From Botrytis cinerea B05.10 (Eukaryota > Ascomycota > Leotiomycetes > Helotiales > Sclerotiniaceae), in contig NC_037321.1 of assembly GCF_000143535.2 (NCBI RefSeq), positions 1,612,001 through 1,676,000 of the forward strand: a stretch of DNA of 64,000 nt, in the 5' to 3' direction. A model generated the notes under the pieces. That model saw only the letters and a program-made list of their open reading frames with translations. It did no database searches and was not told the origin of the DNA. The position numbers were made by a program, and so were the translations under genes. Shown here piece after piece: positions 1 to 11,425 of this stretch. Within the stretch, counting starts at the first letter, position 1; each line of letters opens with the position of its first letter.

Positions 1-1833
1 CGGTCGTAAAATCTAGCAAATTAATCACACTCGTATACCCATAATACATAAACTGATCATGGCGAACCGCCGCTGTCGCCGCCACAGGTGCAACAATCGC
101 ATCGATTTCCCTACCGAGTTTCTCTTCCATGATTCGAAATTGCTCGAGGTATTCGCATTGGTATGTCCATCTTTGAATATTGACGTCCCAGAGTTCGTTG
201 AGGGAGAGAGGGGGGTCGGTTGTGTTTGCAAAGTCGGATACATTGGGGATGGGAGGCTCACCCGATGCGGAAAGATCGGCTCGGATGTCCTTGGGTTTGT
301 TTAGTGGGGATCTCGATGAGAGACTTGTTTATAAATCGTCTTACCTTTCCGGCATCTGAGCTGTATATTTTGCCGAGGAGATCGTGAGCATAATCATGCT
401 TGTAGGGCTTCCATTCAAAGACTTGATGCCCATTTTGTTTCAGAGTATCGACTACCTTTTGGATGCCACGGAGAATTGGGGGGTGGGGTAGAACCTGAGA
501 TAGTTAGCATCGTAATGTTTATATGTATTCTGTCTTTCTGGAAAGGGAGATTGAGCGCTTCCACTTAGCTGTGTTTACTTGAGACCTCATCATTACCGCA
601 GTCATGGTCGGATATCAGACTTATCCTCGTTCCATGTAGCAATCGAACTGCCAGAAAAGTGTAGAGGGACTTAAGATGATCTTGAGACATACTTTACCAT
701 CAAAATCATAGTACCCGATCGTCAAGCCACCATTCGAAATTCTGGACTTTATAACATCGGCTTCCGATTGCCTCCATGGCATAGGGACAACTTTAGCATC
801 ATATTTCCAAGGTTCTTCTGCAAGAACAGATTCCACGAATAATCGCATATCTGCAAAATTCATTAATTCAAACACAAAGACTATCAAAAAATTTCTGAAG
901 TAAGTTTAACATACCTACAACTGAATGGGTAATGGGACCACAAACACTGTGCACAGTTTCCTGACCCTCCATACTATTTGCCATCTTACCATAAGGAAGA
1001 CGACCATGACTTGGACGTAAGCCATATAAGAAATTAAACGCCGCTGGTACACGAATAGAGCCACCGATATCAGTCCCAACACCAATGACTCCACCTCGGA
1101 ATGCGATATTTGCACCTTCACCACCTGATGAACCACCACAGGACCAATTCTTATTATAAGGATTTACTGTTCTCCCAATAATGTTATTGAGCGTTTCACA
1201 GCACATTAGACTCTGGGGTACACTGGTTTTCATGTAAAAGACGGCTCCGGCTTTGAGTAGAAGCCTGACGAGAATTGAATCGTCATCTTCATACTTTCCA
1301 AGCCACGAAACATATCCCATAGATGTCTCAAGACCCTGATGAACACAGAATAAGCAGAAAGCCTATAGCACAATCGTGTTCGACTCACCTTGATTCTAAA
1401 TTGATCCTTCAAAGAGATTGGTAGACCATGAAGTGGACCGACCGTTTTTCCCGTTTTCTTATAGTGCTCATCCAATTCCTTAGCTCGTGCAAGAGCCATC
1501 TCAGGAAAGAATTCGAGAGCACAATTTAGCTTTACATCATTAACATGGCTCATATTGCACCCATAAACTACTCACAAATTGATGGGCCAGAGCGGCTCTT
1601 TTACAAAATGCCGTTGTCACTTCAACGGAAGTCAATTCACCCTTCGCCATCTTGGCTACGAGATCAGTAGCTGACGAATTTGTGATGGAAATCTCGTCAG
1701 TAGACATCACGTCACAAATACTAGTATATCCCATCACACAATATTCGGAAGGTTGGGATTTCAAACGCCATTCCGGAGGAATGCTGGCGTCGATTCGATC
1801 TTTCTTATCTTTTGCAACATTTTGCCAGGACAT
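1..1833 (-). CDS. Amidase (amidase-signature family), 3' end cut off by the window
   Basis: Amidase-signature hydrolases convert carboxamides to acid plus ammonia; the exact substrate is not readable. Exons on the minus strand: 1833-1576, 1529-1389, 1335-915, 850-693, 494-345 and 289 to beyond base 1, all with GT-AG introns that keep the frame. The first lysine of the Ser-Ser-Lys triad lies in the GLPISLKDQF segment, the glycine-rich GGSSGGE signature follows, and the nucleophile serine sits in GTDIGGSIR. About 472 residues are present; fungal members are near 540-560, so only the C-terminus is missing. The start at 1833 begins MSWQNVAKDKK and is typical of fungal acetamidase/general amidase paralogues. 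No break is seen. A Zn cluster regulator and an isochorismatase-like hydrolase lie within 5 kb. Confidence 0.93.
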
Positions 1834-2420
1834 CTTGTTTCAATTGACAGAACCAAATAACAGTTGATACTCAAAGTGATCCGATATTCAGTATTGGAGA
1901 GGAGGACGAACTTTGAAGAGATGACAGACGAAACAAGAAGATAGCACAACATCTTGTAGTGGGGCGAAGGCGCCTAGTATGTTTTAGCCTTGTAGGATTT
2001 GAGATAGTAGACGTTCCCTGTGTGGGGAAGCTGTGATGCTGTTATCTGTGGACTAGGTTCAGGCAGCGACTAACGATGCGCAGCAAATGTTGACATGAAG
2101 AAACGCGCTTGTAATCCAGGGCATTGAAAGCAACATTCCACGAAAACAATAATGCATACAAAGTCTCATGAGCTCGATACGGATTTTCGAAGATATAGGA
2201 CTAATGCAATAAGACCTAAACGAAAACCATAACCTATTGTATGATACAGGGGTTGAATGTCTAAAAGGGGACGCAAAATAAAATACAACGGGAGGACGGG
2301 GGTGCCAAAGATCTCAAACAAATCATTTATGGATAACATCAGAACCAAGAACTCTCAGAATGGAAAGAATCTAGGGTATGGAGCATCTCATTACCAACGA
2401 AAATATACCTGAGTCCCCAT
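1834..2420. other. Intergenic, amidase upstream region
   Basis: This stretch holds the amidase promoter and the 3' flank of the next minus-strand gene. No open frame with family features, no RNA gene and no repeat was seen. Confidence 0.6.
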
Positions 2421-3575
2421 CTAATTGGATGCAGAAGTTCGAGCTGAAGGTCGAGGAGTTTTGCTTGACGATCCCGACTCGGACAACAACGGTGTACTTT
2501 CAACAGTAGTTCCACCTTCGTCATCTGTATCATGTTCTCGCGAGCCTGCAATATATCCAACGATACATCTTCCATTGGACTGCTTAACATTAGTGAGTGT
2601 TTTTGAACCAAACGGATAAACGATTTCACTTACAGCTCCACCCTCATTATTCTGTCTCTCTCTTCTAGCCTTTATTTCGAAAGATATCCCCATAACCAAC
2701 AAGCATCCTTGTAAACACCCTGTGATCAAGAAGACTCCCCATGTACTCCAACCACCGGCTCCCAATCTAGCGAAAAGACTCAGGGACCAAACGAAGCTGC
2801 CAGGAGTTTGAATACACATCATTGGTATACTCAGGCTTCCAATATGACCAAGATTGTATGTCAACCAGATTTGAGGCAAGTATTGAATACCTGCAAGAAT
2901 CGTAGCTATAACGCCCAACGTGTTGGCCCATACTCCAAGGACATTAGGACGAGCGAGTGCCAATGATGCACTAACAACGATAGTGGCAAATCCGTGGAAA
3001 AGACAAACCAAAGCTACCGTGACAGCTGTACGCCATGTATGTTGTTGTTTATTGTCATCGAGTGTAGGAAGGGTCGGAGTTCGCGGGAAGAATACCATGA
3101 AAAGAACCAGACTATGTAAAAGGTGCTATTAGCATTCAACCGCTTCAATGTAAATATTTGCGCTGCGTACATTACGGTGAAGCAAAACCATTGAACCCCA
3201 ACTTGGGCAATACCAAGTAATCCTGCGGCACATTCAAATGTGCTAACAGTTCTGCAACATGCCACATCGGCGCGAGATGCTGGCAGAACTATTATATTTG
3301 CAAAAGCGCATGTTCCTGATGTTGTACCGAGAAGAATGAAGAAGGGGGATATTCCCTCTGAGCTTTTGCGACTGATGATTCGATAGTGTTGAGGTAAGTA
3401 AGAAACGAGAATGCCAATGAGAATGAAGCTGGATGAGGTACATAAGTTAGAATGTTACCATGGTAAGTGAGTGGAGGAGTGGAGAAGTTCTTTACATAGA
3501 TACTGCGAGGTTGATGTAGCTCACATCTTGAAGCTTTTGGCAGCGGTCTGATAAGTTGTCTGCAATGGACAACAT
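2421..3575 (-). CDS. PQ-loop repeat membrane protein
   Basis: Predicted seven-helix PQ-loop protein, a family that includes lysosomal/vacuolar cystine and cationic amino-acid exporters and SWEET-like carriers. Exons: 3575-3496, 3428-3171, and 3111-2421, with a probable further 51-nt intron at 2633-2583. Two PQ motifs are visible: SYLPQHYRII after the first helix, and AGIQYLPQIWLTYN in the second half followed by a GSLSIPMM loop. The tail after the last helix is polar and ends TSASN. Length is 342 residues if the 51-nt intron is retained, or 325 if spliced. Substrate and membrane are unknown; vacuolar localisation is inference from the family. It lies 587 bp downstream of the amidase start on the same strand. 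Confidence 0.85.
2583..2633 (-). other. Stop-free 51-nt intron in the PQ-loop gene
   Basis: It has a GTAAGT donor, a CTCACTAATG branch region and a TTAAG|CAG acceptor. Its length is a multiple of three and it has no in-frame stop, so both retained and spliced forms keep the frame. The acceptor is an AAGCAG tandem, so two splice products differing by one codon are also possible. Confidence 0.65.
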
Positions 3576-4652
3576 GATGATGAATTTTGAGATGTGAATG
3601 AGACGAATGTATCTGCTAGTGGATAGTTAGAATACCCAAAGCCTCCTATTTCTATGGTGTATACGTTCAGATCATTGGCAAGAAGTCGTGGATGGTGATG
3701 TTTATCTCAAGTGAAGCTTCAAAGGAATACCATAGCTAGGGAGCTAGACAGGTCGGTACATAACAAGGTACCAACAAATATGGATCACAGACACGCTCAG
3801 ACACGGTTCTTCCATGTTATCAGCTGATAGAAGGCTGTGAAACACAGGGGTAGCTGTTCTATGCGGCCGCATGGTTCCGTGATTACTAACCACATTTGAA
3901 CAGCCATGGTGAGCCACCGGTGAGCCACCACCACTTCCTTCCGCTTCACACCAAGGGTGGCAGCCAACGGTGAGTCCTTCGTACAACGGTGAACACTTGA
4001 GTGCGCAGTGAAGATATATACTTCATAGATCGCCAGATGTCCTACTGGCCATTCCTACTGTCGTGTCCGTTCAACCTTCCTGTGCTGTCCTTCCCCATCG
4101 TCTAGTGCGTTCTCAATCCCGCGAGTTTCTGTTTCCATCCGTCTCTCCGCAAAGCTTGATGCAATACTCTCATCTCATATTGTCTTGAGAATTCAAGATC
4201 GAACATCCATAAGTATATGGGAGTTCGATCTCTATGTGAGCTGAACATAAAACTGCGAATGGCGAATGCATCATTTTCAAAGGCCTATCAGCTTATAGCT
4301 ATCCTACATGGATCCACCATTCAAATCTACCTCGAGCCTGCATAAACACCGATTTTAGTGTCATGGCCAGTCAGCTCCACTGTAACCCCAGTTCCGAGAA
4401 TGAAACGTTTTGGAATATCTCGAACATCACCCGTCTTTGTCATCACTTGGAGTAATTCAACAATCTCCTCGTCGTATCCGTTTATTTTCTTCTACATTCG
4501 AAATTCTTCATAAGCAGAAGCATCTCGATACTTCACAAACAGGATTGGAGGTTATCAATAACTCCATATAAATCCTTCTCTCTAGCTTCAATAGTATATC
4601 CATAGCAAAGACGGATCTCATTCAAGTGGTTTTTATCACGGTTACAAACACC
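3576..4652. other. Divergent intergenic region between PQ-loop gene and Zn cluster regulator
   Basis: This is a shared upstream region of about 1.1 kb. A short direct repeat of GGTGAGCCACC occurs near 3910-3935. No gene or RNA was recognised; several short open frames here lack any domain feature. Confidence 0.55.
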
Positions 4653-5808
4653 ATGGCATATAACACGACCGAAGTCCCACACATGCAAAGTAGATCTTCC
4701 AAACAAAGTCGCAATCGTACGCTACTCTCGTGTACGGAATGCCATAGGAGAAAACAAAAATGCAATCGAAATCATCCCTGTAACCATTGTCTGGAGCGAC
4801 GCGTTCCGCATAAGTGTCGTTTTGTGATACCTTTGTAAGTGTCCATTGACATAATACCAAGAAATTTTATTGATTTAGAGGGGGCGAAGAAGACAAAGAG
4901 ATTCAAAGCTTGATTATGAAACCGCAAAAGCTGCTCGCGACCGAAGGATACTTTCTGGGGAGGAAATTCTACTTAGCTTTGAATCAGTCGGAGATCTACG
5001 AAGCGCTGGATCATCTTATGCATTCACTCATGCATCTACAGATGTGACACGAAAATTGTTCTCTGATCGTACTCCTACTCATGATACAAAACTACAGGCT
5101 TCCTTTCGGACCAATCTAACAAGTGGGATTCTGGATGGGTTTGATCCATTCTCGGTATTTCCAGATACAAGTGGAGATCCGCTTCCCAAATCAATTCTCA
5201 TAGAATACTGTAAGCAGCTTATCTCATGTTTTGGGAGAAGTTTTACTGATAATATAAAGTTGTTAAGCAATTAGGCCCGTGGCTTGGTTCATACAATGAT
5301 TCTGAAGTTGTGGGTCGCCCAGCATTCTCCTGGCTAACATCTGCTCTGCAACATCCCCCATTATTCTATGCTACGTTATTAGGCGCAGCCGTCCACCTAG
5401 ACCGCAAAAGACCTATAGACAAACGTAGTCTTTTCTGGTACAAGATTGAGACGATTCGTTTAGCAAATGAAACAATGAATATACCCCACGAAGCTGCTAC
5501 GGATCAAATGATTCTAGTGGTTTTAATTTTACTTTATTTCAACGCAAGTTTCTACCTGGACACTCAAGTGCCGAGCTGACAATACATTTTAGGTCGGTGG
5601 TGGAGATGGAGAAGAATATGAAATGCATCTCTTAGGTATCAACAAAATGTTAACCATGAGAGGAGGTATGAACACTCTAGGAATGAGTGGTATGATTACA
5701 AACTGGCTGAAAGTTTGTTATGGTCCTTGGAATCATGATTGGCATTATGGACTTTTTGTGGACTTTTATGGTATCAAACGAAAATCGCATAACTATATGA
5801 TGAAATAA
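4653..5808 (+). CDS. Zn(II)2Cys6 transcription factor with fungal-specific regulatory domain
   Basis: DNA-binding regulator of the Gal4 class, expected in the nucleus. The cluster is seen at residues 27-55 with spacing Cx2Cx6Cx5Cx2Cx8C (CTEC...CNHC...C). Exons: 4653-4834, 4881-5209, 5260-5543, 5593-5808, giving 336 residues. The ATG at 4653 follows AACACC and gives an N-terminus of normal length before the cluster. The regulatory half contains IEYF...LGPWLG, LFYATLLGAAVHL and the GEEYEMHLLGINKML motif that is common in this domain. Intron 1 uses a TTTAGAG acceptor, and intron 3 starts GCAAGT, so it is a GC-AG intron; the frame requires both. The protein is short for the class, usually 450-700 residues, so its C-terminus may be reduced. 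It converges with the isochorismatase-like gene 114 bp away. Confidence 0.85.
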
Positions 5809-5922
5809 TCAAACTCCAAATTTCAATCTGCAATCTATCATAGCGTTTGAACCTCTAGAACTATCCTTCTTCGAATCATTCATCACCAACTAAACTGGAA
5901 AAATTTCTGCTGCCACTTTATT

Positions 5923-6655
5923 TCACAAAGTCTTCTTCCACTCTTCCACGGTCAACACCTCATTCGCAAACAATGGCCAGATAAGACTAGTCGCGGCATC
6001 CTTTGCCACGGTAGTAAAACCTGCCGTTGCATCCGTAAGCATAGTTACATGATATCCCCTAGTATAGTCGTCAGTTTTTGTCCAAGATGTGCAAGTCCAA
6101 AGTTGACTTACAGTTCATAAGCATATCTTGCCGTGGATTCCATGCAGGTATTTGCCGTCAATCCGGCAAAGATTAGATGCGTGATGTTTCTTTGCTTCAA
6201 CTGATAATCCAAATCGGTGTTTGAAAACGAACTATCCCAGATTAGCTACCCTCTCTTTTCGAATAGCATCCCCAAAATACACAACATAATACATACCTAC
6301 TACACCAATGTTTACTAACAATCACATCCCCATTTCCCTCCACATCCGGCTCCAATCCCTTATAAATCTCAACCCCCCACGATCCCTCCTCAAAAGCATT
6401 GCTCTCTTTCTGGCGCTGCTGCGTCAAAGTTGCATGTTTCCATCCTGCTAAGTATCCTGCTTTGGTCTGTTGATGCAAACCATAATAGATAGGAATTTTT
6501 TGAGCACGAGCTGTAGTCACGAGATTCTGGAGATGAGTAATGGTGTTTGTGTTGGCGATAGACTCGGCCATAAGTGGATAGACTTTGCCTTCGGGGTGGA
6601 GGAAGTCGTTGTAAGGATCGATGAGAACAATTGCGGTTTTGTTGGTGGATGACAT
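5923..6655 (-). CDS. Isochorismatase-like cysteine hydrolase
   Basis: Member of the cysteine hydrolase superfamily that includes nicotinamidase, isochorismatase and N-carbamoyl amidohydrolases. Exons: 6655-6297, 6231-6112, 6058-5923, giving 204 residues. The catalytic triad is visible: Asp13 in LIDPYNDF, Lys115 in VSKHWCSSSF, and nucleophile Cys149 in LTANTCMESTARYA. The last exon carries GYHVTMLTDATAGF. The start MSSTNKTAIV was chosen because the longer upstream extension is low-complexity and the family begins just before the first strand. No targeting signal is seen, so it is probably cytosolic. Substrate is unassigned; proximity to an amidase suggests amide or ureide breakdown, as inference only. 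Confidence 0.93.
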
Positions 6656-7671
6656 CTTGGAGTTGGGTTGGGTTGGGTTGATTGAGATGGAGAAAGTGTA
6701 TAGGTATTGTGTGTGAAGAATGATGAGTTGGGAAATGTGTTTGAGCTGGATGGAATGGAATTGGATTGGAATCACCCTGCCTTCATATACTTCTTCATGA
6801 GCTGCTTATAGCCAGGAGTGCACCTCTCTTCCATAAACTAATCTCGGTCTTAATGCATGTACTTTGAGCAGAATGTTACAAAGCATCATGCTTCTTTGAT
6901 TTATCAACTGATTATATGAACTCAACACGAATTGTCGTTACTTACGTGCAGATTGCAACATAGTCTAGTCTCGGATAATACTCCTTATTATTAGCTTGTT
7001 AGCTTGCATGACTGGGATGTGGTGAAAACTAGAATCGGCATTAATGTATGATTAGACGATGAAATGCGGGGTGTGTACAGGGCTGAAGCCAGTCAATGAT
7101 TTTGTGTTGTTTTTGGTGACTGTGCATGATACGTCTTTTTTTTTTGTTCGTTTGTTCGTGTTTCCATGAGTTCGGATTAGTGATTGTTGTTGTTGTTGAT
7201 TAGTGATTGTGAATTTTCATATATCTCATGTATATCATTCATGAAGTTCTGTATATAGCGGAACCTTTTCTTTTCTATATCTTTATTTGCTGGATACACT
7301 TGCATTTTATTTTTTTTTGGCGTGGGAGTCCCAATTTGTTGGTGTAACCCGAAATGTCTAAGTAGACGGAGAATCCTTATCTTGCATCAGAAAACTCAAA
7401 TCCAAGTTGATCCAGTTTATAAGCCTCATGCCACTTATCATTCATCATGTTGCTTAAAGCCACATTTTCTATCTCTTCATTATGATTCATTGTTCATAGT
7501 GGTTTATTCTCTTTATCTATTATTACTTTTTGGACGGTCATTGTAAAAGAGTAGAAGACGGTAATGGTCACACAACCGTGTGGTGGCAAAGTTAACATTT
7601 TCGACGAAAAGAAATTCAATATAAATCCCCATACAAATTTTATTACATACATTACAATTATAATATATATC

Positions 7672-7709
7672 TTCGTCAGTAACGAAATAGCTATTTCGTT
7701 ATTGACGAA
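7672..7709. repeat. 38-bp near-perfect palindrome
   Basis: The arms run outward from AAATAGCTATTT at the centre to TTCGTC and GACGAA at the ends. Only one base pair of the 19 does not match. No loop separates the arms. Confidence 0.85.
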
Positions 7710-7793
7710 TATTTGCCACTCTAAATGGGAACCCTAAAAGACCTTAGAGATTTCAGAATTCGACGAATATTAGAGTTGTAAGAAAAATGGACG

Positions 7794-7849
7794 AAAGGGG
7801 AGCAAGCGTAAAAACTAGGAGGAGAAGGGGAGCGAGCATAAAAGCTATG
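7794..7849. repeat. Two diverged tandem copies, about 31-bp period
   Basis: The first copy starts AAAGGGGAGCAAGCGTAAAA and the second AAGGGGAGCGAGCATAAAAG. They differ by a few substitutions, mainly transitions. Confidence 0.6.
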
Positions 7850-8183
7850 AAGTAGATACAAGGCATTAGCCGAAAGCTTAAAAAGGAGTAAAGGGTAAAT
7901 TACTCATCACTTCCAATTTATTCTTTAATCAGAAGCTTTACCATTGTATTATACTATATAGAATGTATTGTAAAGATATCAAAATTATATAATTCTAATC
8001 TATATATTCATATTGAATTCAATAGAAATAAAGTATTGATTATCTTAAGCTAAAATTCAAAAATTTTACTAAGTCCCTTTAGAGTAAAATTTTCTAATCG
8101 TTTACAAAGAAATTATTCGCCTAATCAATCCTTTAAAAATGCTTTTTTCAATACATTATAAAAATATTGAGGATTTTCTTGGG

Positions 8184-8203
8184 ATGACGAAGCGGCCACT
8201 TCG
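8184..8203. repeat. GACGAAG...CTTCGTC inverted repeat
   Basis: A 20-bp imperfect palindrome reading GACGAAGCGGCCACTTCGTC at or within a few bases of these coordinates. It ends in the same GACGAA/TTCGTC words as the palindrome at 7672. Confidence 0.6.
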
Positions 8204-8804
8204 TCAACCGCGGATTCTGTCACCACAGGGCAAGAAAAGCCTTCGCATATACCAGTAATAGAACAAGTGGCTACACATAGAAAATGGGGTGAATCACTAC
8301 TTCGCGGCAGCGAGGTGAGGGGGACGGCTAGAGTAAAGCACTCAAACTTCGGGAGTCAACTTGGAAGGTGTAAAATTCGATGTCTTTTTCAGGTCTACAG
8401 AAGTGAAACTATAAATACTAGAAACTGGTAACACGTTACCTGAAAGTCACGTGCTTTGCTCACATCATATTTACAATTTATTAGAATTTTTCAGCCGCTC
8501 ATATATGTTAGAGATCCATGGATCTTGATGTAGTGAAATTCGAGGGCTGGGAGTGAATAAGATCATTTAAATTATCCAACGTGAAGTCATGTCCGAGGTT
8601 GCACCACTCAGTGCTTGCTATTGTATCTTACACATTAATACGGCAGCTGAATATGCATAAACACTTTCATTTCTCATCATCTTTCTCATTCTTTATTTCA
8701 CAGTATCTTTGATGTACAGTACACATTGTTGTTCATAACAAAGTTCATTTGTATCTAGTTTGTTACCATATTAGCTCAACAGCTACTAGAAGAAGATTTT
8801 CAAC

Positions 8805-11425
8805 ATGTTGACCGACGATTTAGCTAGTTCCTACTCAAGTTGCAAGGCAGATACGTCTATGTTCACCAAATGTGGGTGCCATTACTACAAAATGAGAAGA
8901 TTTAGCTAATTATCATGCAGGGCTATTCAAATCTGCAAAAGCTTGTGGCTATGAGATGCCAAAAATAACCACATCTACCATTGAAGATGTCTCGATACCG
9001 ATTCCAATCTTAAACACACAGCCTCGACTTAAAGGGAAGGCTAGAAAGCTGGCAAAACTGGAGAAAGAATCTAGAGAAAAGAAAAAGGCCCAAGAAACTG
9101 TACCTGTGTCGAGATCACCCTCAAAGTACACTATCACAACAACAGAAATCTTGAAGCAAGCCAAACTTGTTACTGGAAAGATTGAGTTCCCCCAAAAGAT
9201 TCGAAAGGTTCTACAGAGAGTAATTGATGCACGAAAACGCTGTGCAGATTGGTTTGAGTCATCCAAGTTTGGGAACCAGTACTCGAACAAAGGTCATCAA
9301 CACTTCATCGGCCTTTTGCAAGAGATTCTTTGTGCTCTAGACCAGGGCCGGAGCGACAGGAGTCATCCAAATAGCACGGATATTTCATGCAAGACATCAA
9401 GAAAACCGCAAGATATAGAAGAAATACAAGAATAGGAATCTAGATCTCCTCAGTGCTACTTCAATAACAAACACCGCATTTGAGATAGTTCGTCGCAGTG
9501 AACAAGAAATCTTGAACGGTGCACCGAAGCTATTCTCGAAAAAACGATCTTATGACGCCATTGCAGCTGTCATCTTCTACGCAAACGGACTCAACACTGG
9601 GAAAGATCCAACACAGAAGATGGAGCTAAAGGAATTGTTACGGCCTACACCCTTCGATGACTTCATATATCTATCCACTTCGCGGATTCTGATGAAGTAT
9701 GAAAATCTTTGTGAAATGAATCCAACTTTTCCCATTCCTTCACTTCCGTTACGGGCAGTTTACATCCCATGCCCGGAAATTCTGGGAACTCCTTACATGG
9801 ATAAGAAAGAAAAGGAGGATGTTTTACTTTCCCAACTATTCATTGATCTCGACTTATTCAACACATATAACCGACTGACGAAAGAAGATGAATCTGAAAA
9901 TTCGGCAGTATGTGCACCTCCAGCCCCGGATGCATTGACTGCTGGCTTATTGAGATTAAAAAATGAAGGACAAATCAGTGTCACTGTCGTATTTGCCGCC
10001 CAAATATTCCTCGATTTGAACGAGATACTTGGGGATGACATCACAGAAGGACACAAAGATTGGGGGAAATTGGCTTGGAAAGACCAATCTAGTCTAGATT
10101 CCTCGGGCCTCTAGCTTCCAATGAATACCCCCAATACTTACTGGTGGAGTCCTCGCGATCTACATACTCTTAAGAAGATATGCGATATCAATTCCAGGTA
10201 TACCCAATCAAATAGGTTCAGAAAACTCAAAGAGTTCTGGTTGCGGAGAACCTGCTCAGGGCCTAATTGGGGTAGGGCGGATGGTTACGAGTTCGCTTCT
10301 ACAATAGGCTTGGTCAATCGATCTGATCAAGAATCGAGTAGCACTTATGCCCACCAGCCAATGGCAAACAAGAATGCATACTGCACGGAACGAGGAGACC
10401 TACAAGGAGTACAGTTCTCAAAAGATCTAGTGCTAACCAATACTTATACTCGGTTTCTAGAGTGTGGTATTCTTTCCGATGGCAGGGTAGACCCCGATTG
10501 GGGTAAAGAATGGTTGGTAAGCATTGGCGCAATTGCGAGAGCTAGTGATACCGAGGTTTACAATAAACAACTCATTAAAAGTGTCAATCATCTCGATATT
10601 CGATTGATATGGCCTCATAGCGACGTATTGTTCTTCTACACACACTATCCTGTTTACTGTGGGATGATCGGTCTCCGATTATTGACGAGCCACGACGAGG
10701 CCCGTCTTGCCCATTGTGATTTTCACCTCGTCATAATCTTCATGGCGCATCTGTATCAGGAATGCGTACGAACCAGCTTTTTTCAAAAAGTATGGCCAGC
10801 AATGGAAACAATGATACAGCTACATCGGAAGGACATCTTTGATGGCAATGTACCAAAGTCCGCAGACGAGGCATACGAGAAATTCTCTAAACAATTTTTC
10901 CTGTCCAAGGTTTCAAGTCAAGAATACGCCAGAGCAAAACCTCCAGGAGAAATGACAATGCCGGAACTATCGAGAAAAGCTTTCAGTCAAGCTATCCGTC
11001 CATTTCTGGAACACCAAGCAACTTTCAACGAAGCCACCAACAGTCTCCAGAACCTAGTCCAGAATCTCCCATCGGCAGCAATGATGAAGGACACCAATCG
11101 ACGCGTGAAACGACAGCTTACTTCATTACAATTCCTACACGTTTTGGAAGGGTTTCTGCCCGAAGAGATATCGAAACTGCAATTCGATTACATCGCTTTG
11201 ACACTCGCTTGTTATCCCCTGTTGGAAAAAATTCGTCTAGCGATCGATCCCACTGGGAAACAAAATCCAAAGCGTACGTTACCTGGTGGAAGAGAGCCAG
11301 CATTTCTATTTATGACTTTGGATATACTATCTAAAGGAAGGACCGGAGGTGAGAATCCGTTGCTGAGAATTGTAGCGGGGGTACTGGAGAAGTTTTTGGA
11401 GGATGAGGAAATTTTGAAAACATGA
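8805..11425 (+). pseudogene. Disrupted gene resembling fungal DUF6604 proteins
   Basis: Reads as one ancestral protein of about 850 residues resembling the DUF6604 family, which is fungal, of unknown function and often found at the N-terminus of ankyrin proteins. Exon 1 is 8805-8871. A GTGGGT...CAG intron then joins to 8921 and restores TKWLFKSAKACGYEMPK, the usual start of this domain, followed by LKGKARK. The frame is broken twice. Near 9428-9436 the first frame runs into TAG, while the homologous text continues one base over from NRNLDLLSATS. At 10112-10114 an in-frame TAG interrupts SSGL/LPMNTPNTYWW. No donor-acceptor pair was found that would remove either lesion. The last 434 codons are open to 11425 (EEILKT). 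No ankyrin repeats are present. The family name is from recall of domain sequence, not a search. Confidence 0.65.

Larger units (their letters stand above)
6656..8804. other. AT-rich accessory intergenic region with palindromes
   Basis: This holds 2.1 kb with no supportable gene. From about 7590 to 8400 it is AT-rich and contains repeated CGACGAA/TTCGTC words, two inverted repeats and a 31-bp tandem duplication, listed separately. It may be the remnant of a decayed mobile element, but no transposase, reverse transcriptase or long terminal repeat was recognised. Confidence 0.5.

Noticed and set aside
4626..4652. Upstream GTG start for the Zn cluster regulator
   Set aside because: Non-ATG start not expected in fungal nuclear genes; ATG at 4653 has good context.
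7322..7546. 74-codon plus frame in the 6.7-8.8 kb region
   Set aside because: Does not begin with ATG in good context, and its hydrophobic end reflects T-rich DNA.
9290..9450. Intron to explain the DUF6604 frameshift
   Set aside because: No plausible GT donor pairs with an AG to restore frame while keeping conserved text.
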